Below are positions 43,848 through 53,396 of a stretch of 64,000 nucleotides of DNA, piece after piece. Position 1 is the stretch's first letter. Every line of letters begins with the position of its first letter. The notes under the pieces were generated by a model. The model was not told the origin of the DNA. It saw only the letters and a list, made by a program, of their open reading frames with translations, and did no database searches. The position numbers were made by a program, and so were the translations under genes. Origin of the DNA: Anaerolineae bacterium (GTDB taxonomy: Bacteria; Chloroflexota; Anaerolineae; Anaerolineales; Anaerolineaceae); NCBI GenBank assembly GCA_013178295.1, contig JABLWW010000011.1:186001-250000 (forward strand), written 5' to 3'.

Positions 43848-45524
43848 GTGAACATTGAGCGTTCAAGATTGCTTGGTTTTTTGAGGTCTTTGTACCCTTT
43901 CTACAAGCTCAACGATGCAATGCTGGAGGCCGTTGTTGAAAAGCTGGAAACGGTTGAAATATCAGCAGGCACCCGGCTTTTTGCTCAAGGAGCGCCTGCT
44001 GAGAATGATGCGCTGTACATTGTGTATGATGGGAAAGTGCGCTTGTATCGGCGGCGTGGGAATGCGGAAGAGGAGGTATCTGTTCTAGAGCGCGGCGAGA
44101 TATTTGGCTATGAAATGCTTGGCACTAACATTCCTCATCCGGTCAATGCGTCTGCATTGACTCCGCTGACGCTGCTTGCGCTGAGACGCAGTCAGATCAG
44201 GATGCTGTTGACCCAAATCCCGCAGCTTTTGGCTGTCTTGCGGATGCTTCTCAACAGTTACTTTTTGCGTCTCAAGGTGCGCTTGCCCTGGTGCGACTCT
44301 CAGGAGATAGTCCACTATATTGCCAATAAACACCCCTTATTTTTGTGGATTCGGCTTGCTCTTCCGATTGCGCTAGCGCTGGTCAGTTTGCCTTTTCTCT
44401 ATTCCTGGTATCACTATATTCCCCAGGCGCGAGGGGGGGCGCTTTTTGTCCTGTTTGTCATTCTGTTGGTGATGGCTGGCTGGGCATTGTGGAATTATGT
44501 AGATTGGTCGAATGACTATGCTGTCATCACCAACCGGCGTGTGGCGTATCAGCAGAAGGTTTTATTGCTGTATGAAAGCCGACAGGAGGCTCCTCTGGAG
44601 GCTATTCTTTCGATTGCGGTGAAAACGAGTTACTGGGGCAGGGTGTTTTATTATGGCGATGTTATTGTCCGCACCTATGCGGGTGCGGTGACGCTTCCGC
44701 ATCAGCAATTCCCTCAGCTGGTTGCGAATTTTCTTGATCTGCAGTGGAAACGCGCCAGCGATGTTCGCAAAGATACTGAGAAAAGCGCATTGGAAGAGAC
44801 AATACGCCAGCGTCTTGGGTTTTCAAAAGCGGGTTCTCAGCCAATGCAAAGCCCGAACAAGCCTGTGCCTGCCAGCATCCAACCCGGATCGGTGCAGAAG
44901 CTTTTTAAATTGGTGGCGGATATGTTTCATTTGAGGGTTGAAAAGGCAGGTGAGATCACCTATCGCATGCATTGGATCATTCTGTTGCGGCAAATCGCAT
45001 TGCCAACGGTGTTGTTATTGGGGTTGTGGGTCTTGATACTGGTTAGTCTGTTTTCGGGATTATCTGTTTTGCCGCTGGGAGTGATACTTGGCATTCTCTT
45101 GCTGGCAACGCTTGGCATTGGCTTTTGGTGGGTGTACGAGTTTATAGACTGGCGTGATGATTATTATGTGATTGCGCAGGATCAGATACACGATGTGTAC
45201 CGCAAGCCCTTTGGCAAAGAGGATCGGCGTTCGGCGCCCTTGAAGAACATCCAAAGTGTCCAGTTTGAGCGGCTGGGTTTAATTGGACTTCTTTTGAACT
45301 ATGGAACAGTAACCATACTGGTTGGTGATGCGAAACTCACCTTTGACCATGTGTATAATCCTTCTGATGTGCAGCGTGAGCTTTTTAAACGTTTGGCAGA
45401 ACGCGAATATGCCGAAAAGCGCGCCAAGCAGGAGGCGGAACAGAAATGGGTTGGGGACTGGCTGGCTGCCTATCACCGCGTTGTTCAGGAGGAAACCAGA
45501 GGGAGTGGCGGTGTTTCGCGGTAG
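43848..45524 (+). CDS. Cyclic-nucleotide-binding-domain protein fused to two membrane PH-like (bPH2) modules
   Basis: A 558-residue protein starting at GTG 43848. Residues 1-125 form a CAP-family cNMP-binding domain (LFAQGAPAENDALYIV, then VLERGEIFGYEML). Two similar modules follow, each a helical hairpin in the membrane (about 165-205 and 380-425) and then a PH-like domain with WSNDYAVITNRRV in the first and WRDDYYVIAQDQI in the second, the bPH2/YdbS pattern. A charged coiled tail ends it. The RxA phosphate-cassette is not evident, so nucleotide binding is unproven. It may sense a ligand and act at the membrane. Confidence 0.8.
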   Translation: MNIERSRLLGFLRSLYPFYKLNDAMLEAVVEKLETVEISAGTRLFAQGAPAENDALYIVYDGKVRLYRRRGNAEEEVSVLERGEIFGYEMLGTNIPHPVNASALTPLTLLALRRSQIRMLLTQIPQLLAVLRMLLNSYFLRLKVRLPWCDSQEIVHYIANKHPLFLWIRLALPIALALVSLPFLYSWYHYIPQARGGALFVLFVILLVMAGWALWNYVDWSNDYAVITNRRVAYQQKVLLLYESRQEAPLEAILSIAVKTSYWGRVFYYGDVIVRTYAGAVTLPHQQFPQLVANFLDLQWKRASDVRKDTEKSALEETIRQRLGFSKAGSQPMQSPNKPVPASIQPGSVQKLFKLVADMFHLRVEKAGEITYRMHWIILLRQIALPTVLLLGLWVLILVSLFSGLSVLPLGVILGILLLATLGIGFWWVYEFIDWRDDYYVIAQDQIHDVYRKPFGKEDRRSAPLKNIQSVQFERLGLIGLLLNYGTVTILVGDAKLTFDHVYNPSDVQRELFKRLAEREYAEKRAKQEAEQKWVGDWLAAYHRVVQEETRGSGGVSR

Positions 45525-45551
45525 AATATCCTTTGGAAGGCTCAGGTAAAG

Positions 45552-46076
45552 ATGGCGATACGAGAGATTGTGAGCACACCGCACCCTGTTTTGCGCAAAA
45601 AAGCGCATAAGGTGACAAAGTTTGACCGTGATTTACAGGTGTTGATTGATGACATGATCGAGACAATGCGTGAAGCTCCTGGTGTGGGTTTGGCGGCGAA
45701 CCAGGTAGGCGTTGCAGAACAGGTGATTGTTGTTGAGTATGGTGAGGAGGAGGATGACCAGGAGGGGAGCAAACAGGCTGCCAAAAAATTGTATGTGGTG
45801 GTCAACCCGCAGATTGTCGAAAGCTCTCCTGAAACTGTCATGGGGGTAGAAGCCTGTCTTTCGGTGCCGAACTACTATGGGGAGGTGGAGCGCCACACCC
45901 AGGTGGTGGTAAAAGGATTGAACCGCCGCGGCAAACCGTTGCGGGTGAAAGCGGAAGGATGGCTGGCGCGCATTTTTCAGCATGAGATAGACCATCTTGA
46001 AGGTATTTTGTTCACCGACCGTGCTACCCGAATATGGCAGCCGAAGGAAGATGAATCGTTGCCAGCTGATGTTTGA
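45552..46076 (+). CDS. def: Peptide deformylase
   Basis: A 174-residue metalloenzyme removing the formyl group from new proteins. The three motifs are present: GVGLAANQVG (about 44-53), EACLSVP with metal ligand C102 and QHEIDHLEG with H144 and H148 plus catalytic E145. EACLS replaces the more usual EGCLS. An insertion with a Glu/Asp run (about 64-78) lies between motifs 1 and 2. A TAGAAT at about 45524-45529 is a possible -10. recF starts 2 nt after its stop. Confidence 0.94.
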   Translation: MAIREIVSTPHPVLRKKAHKVTKFDRDLQVLIDDMIETMREAPGVGLAANQVGVAEQVIVVEYGEEEDDQEGSKQAAKKLYVVVNPQIVESSPETVMGVEACLSVPNYYGEVERHTQVVVKGLNRRGKPLRVKAEGWLARIFQHEIDHLEGILFTDRATRIWQPKEDESLPADV

Positions 46077-46078
46077 TT

Positions 46079-47281
46079 ATGCATCTTGCACATCTTTCTC
46101 TGACCAATTTCCGCCTTTTTCATCGGCTGGATGTAGAAATCCCGCCCCGCTTTCTTCTTCTTACAGGGGCGAACGCGCAGGGAAAAACCAGTTTGCTAGA
46201 GGCGATTTATTTTCTGGCGACGTTCACTTCTTTTCAGGCGCAACATGATAGACAGCTGATAAATTTTCTGGCTCTAAGGGAAGACCTTCCGGTAACGCGT
46301 CTGCTGGCTGATTTTCATCAAGGTGGACACAGCCGTCGCCTTGAGGTGCGCATCATTTTGGAAAACAATGGAAATGGCGGTGCCAGGCTGCGCAAGGAAA
46401 TTCTCTTGGACGGTGTGCGCCGCCCGGCACATGATGCCGTTGGACAATTTGCTGCTGTGATTTTTCTTCCGCAAATGGCGCGGGTTGTTGAGGGCGCACC
46501 AGAGGAGCGACGCCGGTATATGAACCTGGCAATCTCGCAGGCTTTTCCAGGTTACGCACGCCTCTTGGGCGAGTATCAGCAGGTCTTAACGCAGCGGAAT
46601 GCCCTGTTAAAACAGATCGCGGAGAGCGGGCGGGGGCGCGACCAACTTGATTACTGGGATGAGTTGTTAGCGGATAAGGGGGCGCAGTTAATGTATGCCC
46701 GCATTAAGGCAGTTGAGGAACTTGAGCGTATTGTCACGGGGATCCATCTTCGATTGACACGTGGAAAAGAAGAACTGCGCCTGATGTATATGCCAGCGTA
46801 TGATCCGCAGGCTCAACGTGCCGGGCAGTATGCGTTGCCTATTCACACTACGGTGGTGCGTCGTGCGATGGGGCAGGATGAGATACGCAAAGGGTTTATT
46901 GAACGGCTGCAGGCACTGCGGAACGAGGAGATTCTGCGCGGTGTGAGCACCATCGGCCCACACCGCGATGATTTGCGTTTTTTGGCAAACCAGGTAGACC
47001 TTGGGGATTTTGGTTCACGAGGGCAAATACGTACTTTGCTTCTGGCACTTAAGGTAGCGGAAGCGGCATGGCTGAAAGAATGTAAAGGGGAGTTTCCGGT
47101 GGTGCTTTTGGATGAAATCCTTGCTGAACTGGATATTCAAAGGCGCAACGATTTATTATACGCCTTATCCGAATGTGAGCAGGTCTTATGTACTTCCACA
47201 GACCCAAGCATGTTTTCTCCTGACTTTGTTGAGCAGTGCACCGTGTGGCAGGTTGTTGGAGGGCAGGTAAGCTCGTTATAA
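46079..47281 (+). CDS. recF: DNA replication and repair protein RecF
   Basis: A 400-residue SMC-like ATPase that loads RecA at gaps. The Walker A motif GANAQGKTSLLEAIYFL begins at about residue 30, the signature region has LRGVSTIGPHRDDL and Walker B is VVLLDEILAELD. All are in the standard order and length. ATG 46079 is preferred over TTG 46073, which overlaps the def stop. It is paired with def rather than dnaN or gyrB. The last codon and stop TTATAA are shared with the convergent rsmG gene. Confidence 0.95.
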   Translation: MHLAHLSLTNFRLFHRLDVEIPPRFLLLTGANAQGKTSLLEAIYFLATFTSFQAQHDRQLINFLALREDLPVTRLLADFHQGGHSRRLEVRIILENNGNGGARLRKEILLDGVRRPAHDAVGQFAAVIFLPQMARVVEGAPEERRRYMNLAISQAFPGYARLLGEYQQVLTQRNALLKQIAESGRGRDQLDYWDELLADKGAQLMYARIKAVEELERIVTGIHLRLTRGKEELRLMYMPAYDPQAQRAGQYALPIHTTVVRRAMGQDEIRKGFIERLQALRNEEILRGVSTIGPHRDDLRFLANQVDLGDFGSRGQIRTLLLALKVAEAAWLKECKGEFPVVLLDEILAELDIQRRNDLLYALSECEQVLCTSTDPSMFSPDFVEQCTVWQVVGGQVSSL

Positions 47282-47986
47282 TGGCTTTTTGGCTGGTATG
47301 CCGCACCTGCGCGGATAATGAGGGGGCGTGGCTGCTTTTTTTTGGATGACGATCAAGTAACGGTCTTCGGCGACGCCCGGTAAATTGACTTTGTAAAGCT
47401 GGTGCAGATGTCCGCCGAGCAGACGGATGGCGCGCTCGGCACTCTGTGCCTCGACTGGGCCAGTTTCTCCCTTTTGCGCCAGCATGGCGCCACCAACGCG
47501 GACCAGTGGGAGCAAGTATTCAGCCAGCGTGGGCAAGTTTGCCACTGCACGGGCTACTGCCCAATCGTACTTTTCGCGATGGTCTGGAGACTGACCAAGA
47601 TCTTCGGCGCGAGATTGGATGACCTCCACCTGTTCCAGCCCCAGTTGTTTGATGATGTGGCGGCAAAAATCCGCCTTTTTACCCACAGATTCCACCAGAG
47701 TGACGCGCAGACTGGGACAGATAATTTTCAGAGGGACACCTGGAAAGCCTGCACCGGTACCTACGTCCACCAGAGTTTTTGGAGGGTTCTCACGCATTAC
47801 CAGAAGACAACTCAGGGAGTCTAAGAAGTGTTTGGTACGTATCCCTTCCTGGTCGCGTATAGCGGTCAGATTGAATTGCGCCGACCAGGTTAAAAGCTCC
47901 TGTTCAAAATACAGTAATGCCTTAATCTGAGAGTGGCTCAGCTTAATACCTAATAGATTGTCCACATCGCGTAGAAATTTTTCCAT
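47276..47986 (-). CDS. rsmG: 16S rRNA (guanine527-N7)-methyltransferase RsmG (GidB)
   Basis: A 236-residue SAM-dependent methyltransferase. The SAM loop is LVDVGTGAGFPGVPLKI (about 72-88), followed by VTLVESVGKKADFCRH and WAVARAVANLPTLAEYLLPLV, all RsmG hallmarks. It methylates G527 in the 530 loop. TATAAT on the minus strand (48003-47998) ends 11 nt before ATG 47986, leaving almost no leader and no Shine-Dalgarno. The stop lies in TTATAA at 47276-47281, shared with recF. Confidence 0.95.
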   Translation of the reverse strand: MEKFLRDVDNLLGIKLSHSQIKALLYFEQELLTWSAQFNLTAIRDQEGIRTKHFLDSLSCLLVMRENPPKTLVDVGTGAGFPGVPLKIICPSLRVTLVESVGKKADFCRHIIKQLGLEQVEVIQSRAEDLGQSPDHREKYDWAVARAVANLPTLAEYLLPLVRVGGAMLAQKGETGPVEAQSAERAIRLLGGHLHQLYKVNLPGVAEDRYLIVIQKKAATPPHYPRRCGIPAKKPL

Positions 47987-48058
47987 ACAATGTGGTAATT
48001 ATATCCTTAATGTTTTTGGTTAAAACCTGATACAATGCCCCCGTTAAGGCGGTATTTG

Positions 48059-48673
48059 GTGGAGATAGAAGCTTTTTCTAACTCAGAAGAGATCGTTGTA
48101 GGGGTGGTGTCTGACACGCACGTCCCTGACCTGGCAAACGGCTTGCACCCGCAATTAATCCCGGCGCTAAAACAGGAGAACGTCCAGCTTATTTTTCATG
48201 CAGGAGATATCTGTACGCCTTCAGTCATTTGTTCGCTGGAGGAGGTTGCTCCGGTCATTGCTGTGCGGGGTAACCGTGATTTTCTCTTTTTAGATCAGTT
48301 GCCGCTTGTTCGGCAAGTTGAACTTTGTGGTCAGAGGATCGTTGTCATGCACGGGCATCGAGGGTGGTATACTTATTTGCGGGACAAGTTTCAGAATTAC
48401 ATCGAGGGGTACCGCCTAGATCGGTATGTCCCCAGATTGGGGGAACCGTTTCCCGAAGCCGCGGTGATTGTGTTTGGACATACGCATTTTGCGGTAAGTT
48501 TTTTGCATGGAACACAGCTGTTTTTTAATCCGGGTTCAGCTATTTGCAAAGCGGGACTTAAACAGCGGCCATCGTTTGGGGTTTTATCAATCTCCAAGCA
48601 GGGGGTGAAGGGGAAACACATCATTTTAGAGAAAGCCGCCTTGCGTCACAGGCAATGGGTGACGATTTTTTAA
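48059..48673 (+). CDS. YfcE/MJ0936-type metallophosphoesterase
   Basis: A protein of about 204 residues (calcineurin-like fold). Metal ligands lie in VGVVSDTHV, HAGDI, AVRGNRDF, VMHGHRG and VFGHTHFAV, the full set of the YfcE phosphodiesterase group. GTG 48059 is chosen because AAGGCGG lies six nt before it and an extended -10 (TGATACAAT, 48028-48036) overlaps the other candidate, ATG 48035. The cellular substrate is unknown. An 8-bp inverted repeat spans the stop codon. Confidence 0.88.
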   Translation: MEIEAFSNSEEIVVGVVSDTHVPDLANGLHPQLIPALKQENVQLIFHAGDICTPSVICSLEEVAPVIAVRGNRDFLFLDQLPLVRQVELCGQRIVVMHGHRGWYTYLRDKFQNYIEGYRLDRYVPRLGEPFPEAAVIVFGHTHFAVSFLHGTQLFFNPGSAICKAGLKQRPSFGVLSISKQGVKGKHIILEKAALRHRQWVTIF

Positions 48674-48686
48674 GAGAATCTTAAAA
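48668..48686. repeat. Perfect AT-rich inverted repeat over the phosphoesterase stop, before rpoB
   Basis: TTTTAAGA (48668-48675), GAA, TCTTAAAA (48679-48686). It includes the TAA stop and ends 4 nt before the rpoB -35 box. It may be a weak terminator in RNA or a protein site next to the rpoB promoter. Confidence 0.6.
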
Positions 48687-48690
48687 TTTC

Positions 48691-48719
48691 TTGCTTTAAA
48701 CGGGATTTATTGATAGAAT
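48691..48719 (+). promoter_or_regulatory. rpoB: rpoB promoter
   Basis: TTGCTT at 48691-48696, a 17-bp spacer and TAGAAT at 48714-48719 with an upstream TGA. The leader would be about 80 nt and includes TTGCA-N5-TGCAA, a small hairpin. Confidence 0.65.
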
Positions 48720-48806
48720 GATATTTTGCATGCCCTGCAAGTGTTTTTGCATGGATACAGCATATATGGCGATTATACCAGGTTTTACAATTCCAGGAGA
48801 GATTTT

Positions 48807-51800
48807 ATGGATTCTACGTTGTCAACCAGGTCTTATGGGCGTATTCCCGACATTTTTAAGTTACCCAACCTGATAGAAGTTCAAATTGAATCGTTTCAGC
48901 GCTTGAAAACTGAGGGTCTGGTTGATCTATTCAATGAAATTTCCCCCATTGAATCCTATAACAAAGGGATGAAGCTGTATTTCCCTTCGCTGAACAAACC
49001 GGAGGCAAAAGATTTAAAGTTTTGGTTTGAAAAGCCCAAACACACGATTGAGGAGTGTGTGGAACGGGATTTGACCTATGCCTGCCCTCTGTATGTGTCG
49101 GTGTTGCTTTCTGGTCCTGATGTGCCAGCCCCGGTTAAACAGGATATTTTCCTGGGGGATTTCCCCGAGATGACGGAGAAGGGTACCTTTATCATCAATG
49201 GCACCGAACGGGTGGTTGTATCCCAGCTGATTCGCTCACCGGGTGTTTATTTTGAGGCACCAGTTGACCGCGCGACGGGGCATCGCCTGGCAATGGCAAA
49301 ACTGATACCCGATCGCGGCGCCTGGATGGAGTTTGAAACCCGCAAGAATGATTATCTCATCTTGAAGTTCAACCGCAAACGCACGGTCCCCATTACGATT
49401 TTCCTGCGCGCCCTGGCGGCAGTTAACGATGGGCTGCCCGACTCACCAATAAAAGAGGGTACAGATGAGGAGTTAATTGCGCTGTTCCAGGATGTGGATA
49501 ACAATCCCGACCGGCTTTTTATTCCCTCTACGTTGCGGCAGGAACCGCCCTGGGATTTATCAGGGGGGGTAACGGTGGCAGAGGCGGCGTTGATTGAGTT
49601 CTTCAAGCGTATGCGCCCGGGCGACCCAGCCACACTTGAAAATGCCCGCCAGTTTTTGGAGGAGCAACTGTTTGACCAGCGCCATTATGATCTGGAAAAA
49701 GTGGGGCGTTATAAACTTAACCAGAAGCTGGATTTGATGGAGCATATTCCTATCAAACACCGCACGGTGACCAAGTGGGATGTGGTGTATCTGGTGCGGC
49801 GGATGATCATGATCAACAACCTGATGGAAGAAAAAGATGATATTGATCATCTTGGCAACCGCCGCGTTAAAACGGTGGGTGAGCTTATCCAGAATAAACT
49901 GCGCATTGGTTTACGCCGCATGGAGCGTGTGATTAAAGAGCGCATGTCCATTCGTGATCAAGAAACAGTTTCGCCTGTCAATTTGATCAATATCCGTCCC
50001 GTTGTCGCTGCACTGCGTGAATTTTTTGGCTCCAGCCAGCTGTCGCAGTTCATGGATCAGACCAATCCACTGGCTGAGCTGAGACATAAGCGCACTCTTT
50101 CTGCATTGGGTCCAGGCGGTTTGCGGCGTGAGCGCGCCGGGTTTGATGTGCGTGATGTGCATCATTCTCACTATGGCCGCATTTGCCCGATTGAAACGCC
50201 AGAAGGTCCCAATATCGGTTTGATTGGGCGTTTAGCCTGTTTTGCGCGTGTGAATGAGTATGGTTTTATTGAGACGCCTTATCGCAGAGTAATCAGGGTT
50301 CTTCCTTCTGATGACCCGCGTTTGGTGGGGCGGCAGGTGGTTGATGATCTGGTTGATCCAGATACGAAGGAAGTGATTGTCAAAGCCGGGGAACGTATCA
50401 CCAAACAAATGTTGCCAGCGATACGCAAGCTCAATCGTCCGAATATCTTTATCACGCCCTTTGTTTCCAACGACCCGCAGGATGTTGTCTATCTTTCTGC
50501 GGATGCAGAGGATAAATATGTCATTGCTCAGGCAAATACGCTTTTGAATGAATATAACGAGTTTGTGCTCAAGAGGATATCCTGTCGTCATCACTCAGAC
50601 TTCGTTGACTCAACCCCTGACAATGTTAACTACATGGATGTGGCTCCGCATCAGGTGGTGGGAGTAAGTGCGTCGCTCATCCCGTTTTTGGAGCATGATG
50701 ATGCTAACCGCGCTCTGATGGGATCGAATATGCAGGCACAGGCAGTACCGCTGATATGCCCGGATATTCCGCTGATCTCAACTGGAATGGAAGCGTATGC
50801 GGCACTTGATTCGGGGCAGGTCGTTGTTGCCCAAGAAGATGGCGAAGTGGTGTCGGTTACGGGAAAGCAGGTGGTTGTGCGTAATGAGGAAGGCGCGTTG
50901 CAGCAGTATTCGTTGCGGAAGTATCAGCGCTCAAACCAGAGTACTTGTATAGATCAGCGTCCAGCAGTGGTGAAGGGACAGCGGGTACGCAAGAACGATG
51001 TGTTAGCCGATTCATCATCCACTGTCAATGGGCAGCTTGCGCTGGGGCAGAATGTGGTGGTTGCTTTTCTCTCTTTTGAAGGAAGCAATTTTGAGGATGC
51101 CATTTTAATCTCCGAGCGGCTTGTACAGGAGGACCGCTTTACCTCTGTTCATATCGAAAAATATGAGCTTGAGGCGCGCGATACCAAATTGGGGCCAGAA
51201 GAAGTAACCCGCGATATTCCCAATGTGGGTGAAGATGCAATCAAGGATTTGGATGACAAAGGCATCATTCGGATTGGCGCTGAGGTTGGGCCAAATGATA
51301 TCCTGGTGGGGAAGATTACTCCCAAAGGTGAAAAGGAGCTTACCCCGGAAGAGCGTTTGCTGCGTGCTATCTTCGGTGAGAAGTCCAGAGATGTCAAAGA
51401 CACTTCACTGCGTATGCCGCATGGTGAGCGTGGTAAAGTGGTTGATGTCAAAGTCTTCACCCGCGAAGAGAACACTGACCTTTCGGCAGGTGTTGATATG
51501 ATGGTGCGCGTTTCTGTGGCGCAGCGCCGCAAGATTACAGCTGGCGATAAGATGGCAGGCCGCCACGGCAATAAAGGGGTTGTTTCACGGGTTGTTCCAG
51601 TGGAGGATATGCCCTTCCTAGAAGATGGCACGCCGGTAGATATTATCTTGAACCCGCTGGGTGTGCCTGGTCGTATGAATATTGGTCAGGTGCTTGAAAC
51701 ACATTTGGGGTGGGCGGCGTACCGTCTGGGGTATCGCGCCCTGACGCCGGTGTTTGACGGGGCGGTCGAGTCTGAGATTGAGGCTGAGCTGGCGCGCGCT

Positions 51801-52757
51801 TGGTTGATTGACTGGGCATGGAAAAAAACCACTGAAAAAGCATGGGAGTGGGTATCGCAATACGAAGATTACAACCCTGAGGCTTTTCGAGATGACGACG
51901 AAGTGCGTTTGATGTATCTGGAAAACTGGCTGGGTGAACGGGGGTATGATGTCTACCGCCTGAAGTCGGATGTGGTATACGCACGGCGCGCGGCGTTGGA
52001 ACAGTGGCTGCGCGATTGGGGATACGATAGCGATAGCGTGCTTGATTTTGATGCACATGTTAAAAGTCTTCTGGCGGTTGAACCCAAAAATCAGGAAGCA
52101 ATCAGAGTGTGTTTGCAGCTTTGGCTGATTGAGCAGGGGAATGGTGAAGAGGTTAAATCGCTTTCGTATGAGGAAGTGCGTCAGAAAGCAGAAGAAGTGA
52201 TGACGCGGACGGGTAACCCAATGCCCATTTTGGGAAAGCAGATTCTGCGCGATGGAAAAACGGGTGAGCCTTACGACCAGCCTGTTACTGTTGGTGTGAT
52301 GACCATGCTCAAGCTGCACCATCTGGTTGAGGATAAAGTCCATGCGCGCTCAACTGGCCCGTATAGTCTTGTGACGCAGCAGCCGCTGGGCGGCAAAGCG
52401 CAGTTTGGTGGTCAGCGCTTTGGGGAGATGGAGGTCTGGGCACTGGAAGCTTACGGTGCAGCCTACACTTTGCAGGAGATGTTGACCGTTAAATCAGATG
52501 ATGTGCAGGGACGGGTGAACACGTATGAAGCCATTGTCAAAGGTGAGCCGATCGAAGAACCCAGCCTGCCAGCTTCTTTCCGTGTGCTTGTGAAGGAATT
52601 GCAGAGTCTGGGGATTGCTGTAGAAGCTGTTCTTGACTCGAATGAGGTTATCCGTTTCGGAAAGGATGAGGAACGGCAGCGTCCTCCCAAGATGAGTACA
52701 GGCTTGCTGGGGCTTGGCGAAGATTTGGATCTATCGAGCTTCATGGGAGGCTTGTAA
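48807..52757 (+). CDS. rpoB: DNA-directed RNA polymerase subunit beta
   Basis: A 1316-residue beta subunit. Conserved regions are all present: [20 protein letters not shown]-type fork (near residues 125-144), the rifampicin region [29 protein letters not shown] (about 410-440), [16 protein letters not shown] and the closing [24 protein letters not shown]. Between [10 protein letters not shown] (about 983) and GKQILRDG (about 1143) it has roughly 125 residues more than E. coli, Trp-rich with three LxxWLxxxG units (about 1038, 1064, 1103). AGGAGAG before ATG 48807 fixes the start. rpoC does not follow and rplJ/rplL do not precede. Confidence 0.97.
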   Translation: MDSTLSTRSYGRIPDIFKLPNLIEVQIESFQRLKTEGLVDLFNEISPIESYNKGMKLYFPSLNKPEAKDLKFWFEKPKHTIEECVERDLTYACPLYVSVLLSGPDVPAPVKQDIFLGDFPEMTEKGTFIINGTERVVVSQLIRSPGVYFEAPVDRATGHRLAMAKLIPDRGAWMEFETRKNDYLILKFNRKRTVPITIFLRALAAVNDGLPDSPIKEGTDEELIALFQDVDNNPDRLFIPSTLRQEPPWDLSGGVTVAEAALIEFFKRMRPGDPATLENARQFLEEQLFDQRHYDLEKVGRYKLNQKLDLMEHIPIKHRTVTKWDVVYLVRRMIMINNLMEEKDDIDHLGNRRVKTVGELIQNKLRIGLRRMERVIKERMSIRDQETVSPVNLINIRPVVAALREFFGSSQLSQFMDQTNPLAELRHKRTLSALGPGGLRRERAGFDVRDVHHSHYGRICPIETPEGPNIGLIGRLACFARVNEYGFIETPYRRVIRVLPSDDPRLVGRQVVDDLVDPDTKEVIVKAGERITKQMLPAIRKLNRPNIFITPFVSNDPQDVVYLSADAEDKYVIAQANTLLNEYNEFVLKRISCRHHSDFVDSTPDNVNYMDVAPHQVVGVSASLIPFLEHDDANRALMGSNMQAQAVPLICPDIPLISTGMEAYAALDSGQVVVAQEDGEVVSVTGKQVVVRNEEGALQQYSLRKYQRSNQSTCIDQRPAVVKGQRVRKNDVLADSSSTVNGQLALGQNVVVAFLSFEGSNFEDAILISERLVQEDRFTSVHIEKYELEARDTKLGPEEVTRDIPNVGEDAIKDLDDKGIIRIGAEVGPNDILVGKITPKGEKELTPEERLLRAIFGEKSRDVKDTSLRMPHGERGKVVDVKVFTREENTDLSAGVDMMVRVSVAQRRKITAGDKMAGRHGNKGVVSRVVPVEDMPFLEDGTPVDIILNPLGVPGRMNIGQVLETHLGWAAYRLGYRALTPVFDGAVESEIEAELARAWLIDWAWKKTTEKAWEWVSQYEDYNPEAFRDDDEVRLMYLENWLGERGYDVYRLKSDVVYARRAALEQWLRDWGYDSDSVLDFDAHVKSLLAVEPKNQEAIRVCLQLWLIEQGNGEEVKSLSYEEVRQKAEEVMTRTGNPMPILGKQILRDGKTGEPYDQPVTVGVMTMLKLHHLVEDKVHARSTGPYSLVTQQPLGGKAQFGGQRFGEMEVWALEAYGAAYTLQEMLTVKSDDVQGRVNTYEAIVKGEPIEEPSLPASFRVLVKELQSLGIAVEAVLDSNEVIRFGKDEERQRPPKMSTGLLGLGEDLDLSSFMGGL

Positions 52758-52764
52758 CGTGTCC

Positions 52765-52793
52765 TTGACGCTGTTGGGGCTTTGTGATAAACT
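52765..52793 (+). promoter_or_regulatory. rpsL: str operon promoter before rpsL
   Basis: TTGACG at 52765-52770, a 17-bp spacer and TAAACT at 52788-52793 preceded by TGA (extended -10). It lies 8 nt after the rpoB stop, so rpsL and followers can be expressed apart from rpoB. Confidence 0.6.
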
Positions 52794-52842
52794 TGCGCCT
52801 TGTCATCCTTTGGGTGAGCAGTGTTGGAGTTGGTCAAACGCC

Positions 52843-52869
52843 GAGGCCATCGAAGCACGGGATGGCCTC
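52843..52869 (+). promoter_or_regulatory. rpsL: 9-bp perfect hairpin in the rpsL leader
   Basis: GAGGCCATC (52843-52851), a 9-nt loop and GATGGCCTC (52861-52869). No T-run follows, so it is not a simple terminator. It sits midway in the leader of about 135 nt and is a candidate for autogenous ribosomal-protein control. Confidence 0.65.
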
Positions 52870-52934
52870 CCTTGTTGAAAGCAGAGAGTTTGTAAGATTT
52901 TGGTTGGAAGTGGACTTTTATACGGAGAGTAAGA

Positions 52935-53354
52935 ATGCCAACAATTAATCAATTGATACGCAAAGGCCGGAGTAGCAAAAAGGTAAAGAGCAAGGCGCCA
53001 GCTTTGCTTTATACGTTGAATTCTGTCAAACAGCGCCGCACGCGCCAGCCAATGGGCGCGCCGCAGAAGCGTGGTGTTTGCACAGTGGTGCGTACCATGA
53101 CGCCGAAAAAACCGAATTCTGCCCTGCGCAAGATTGCCCGTGTGCGTCTCTCCAATGGGCTTGAGGTTACGGCTTATATTCCGGGTGAGGGACATTCTTT
53201 GCAGGAGCACTCAGTTGTTTTGGTGCGCGGTGGTCGTGTCAAGGATTTGCCGGGTGTTCGTTATCACATTGTGCGTGGAACGCTGGATACAACCGGTGTT
53301 GCCAAGCGCTCGCAGGGTCGTTCCAAGTATGGTTCCAAACGACCCAAGTCGTAG
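52935..53354 (+). CDS. rpsL: 30S ribosomal protein S12
   Basis: A 139-residue decoding-centre protein. It contains [20 protein letters not shown], including the Lys classically altered in streptomycin resistance (wild-type here), and [17 protein letters not shown] with the second such Lys also wild-type. The N-terminus is normal (INQLIRKGR). GGAGAG lies before the ATG. It heads the str cluster. Confidence 0.98.
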   Translation: MPTINQLIRKGRSSKKVKSKAPALLYTLNSVKQRRTRQPMGAPQKRGVCTVVRTMTPKKPNSALRKIARVRLSNGLEVTAYIPGEGHSLQEHSVVLVRGGRVKDLPGVRYHIVRGTLDTTGVAKRSQGRSKYGSKRPKS

Positions 53355-53396
53355 CCTGGTATGTTGAAAGAGTTTGTCTTTTGAAGGAGAATTTAC

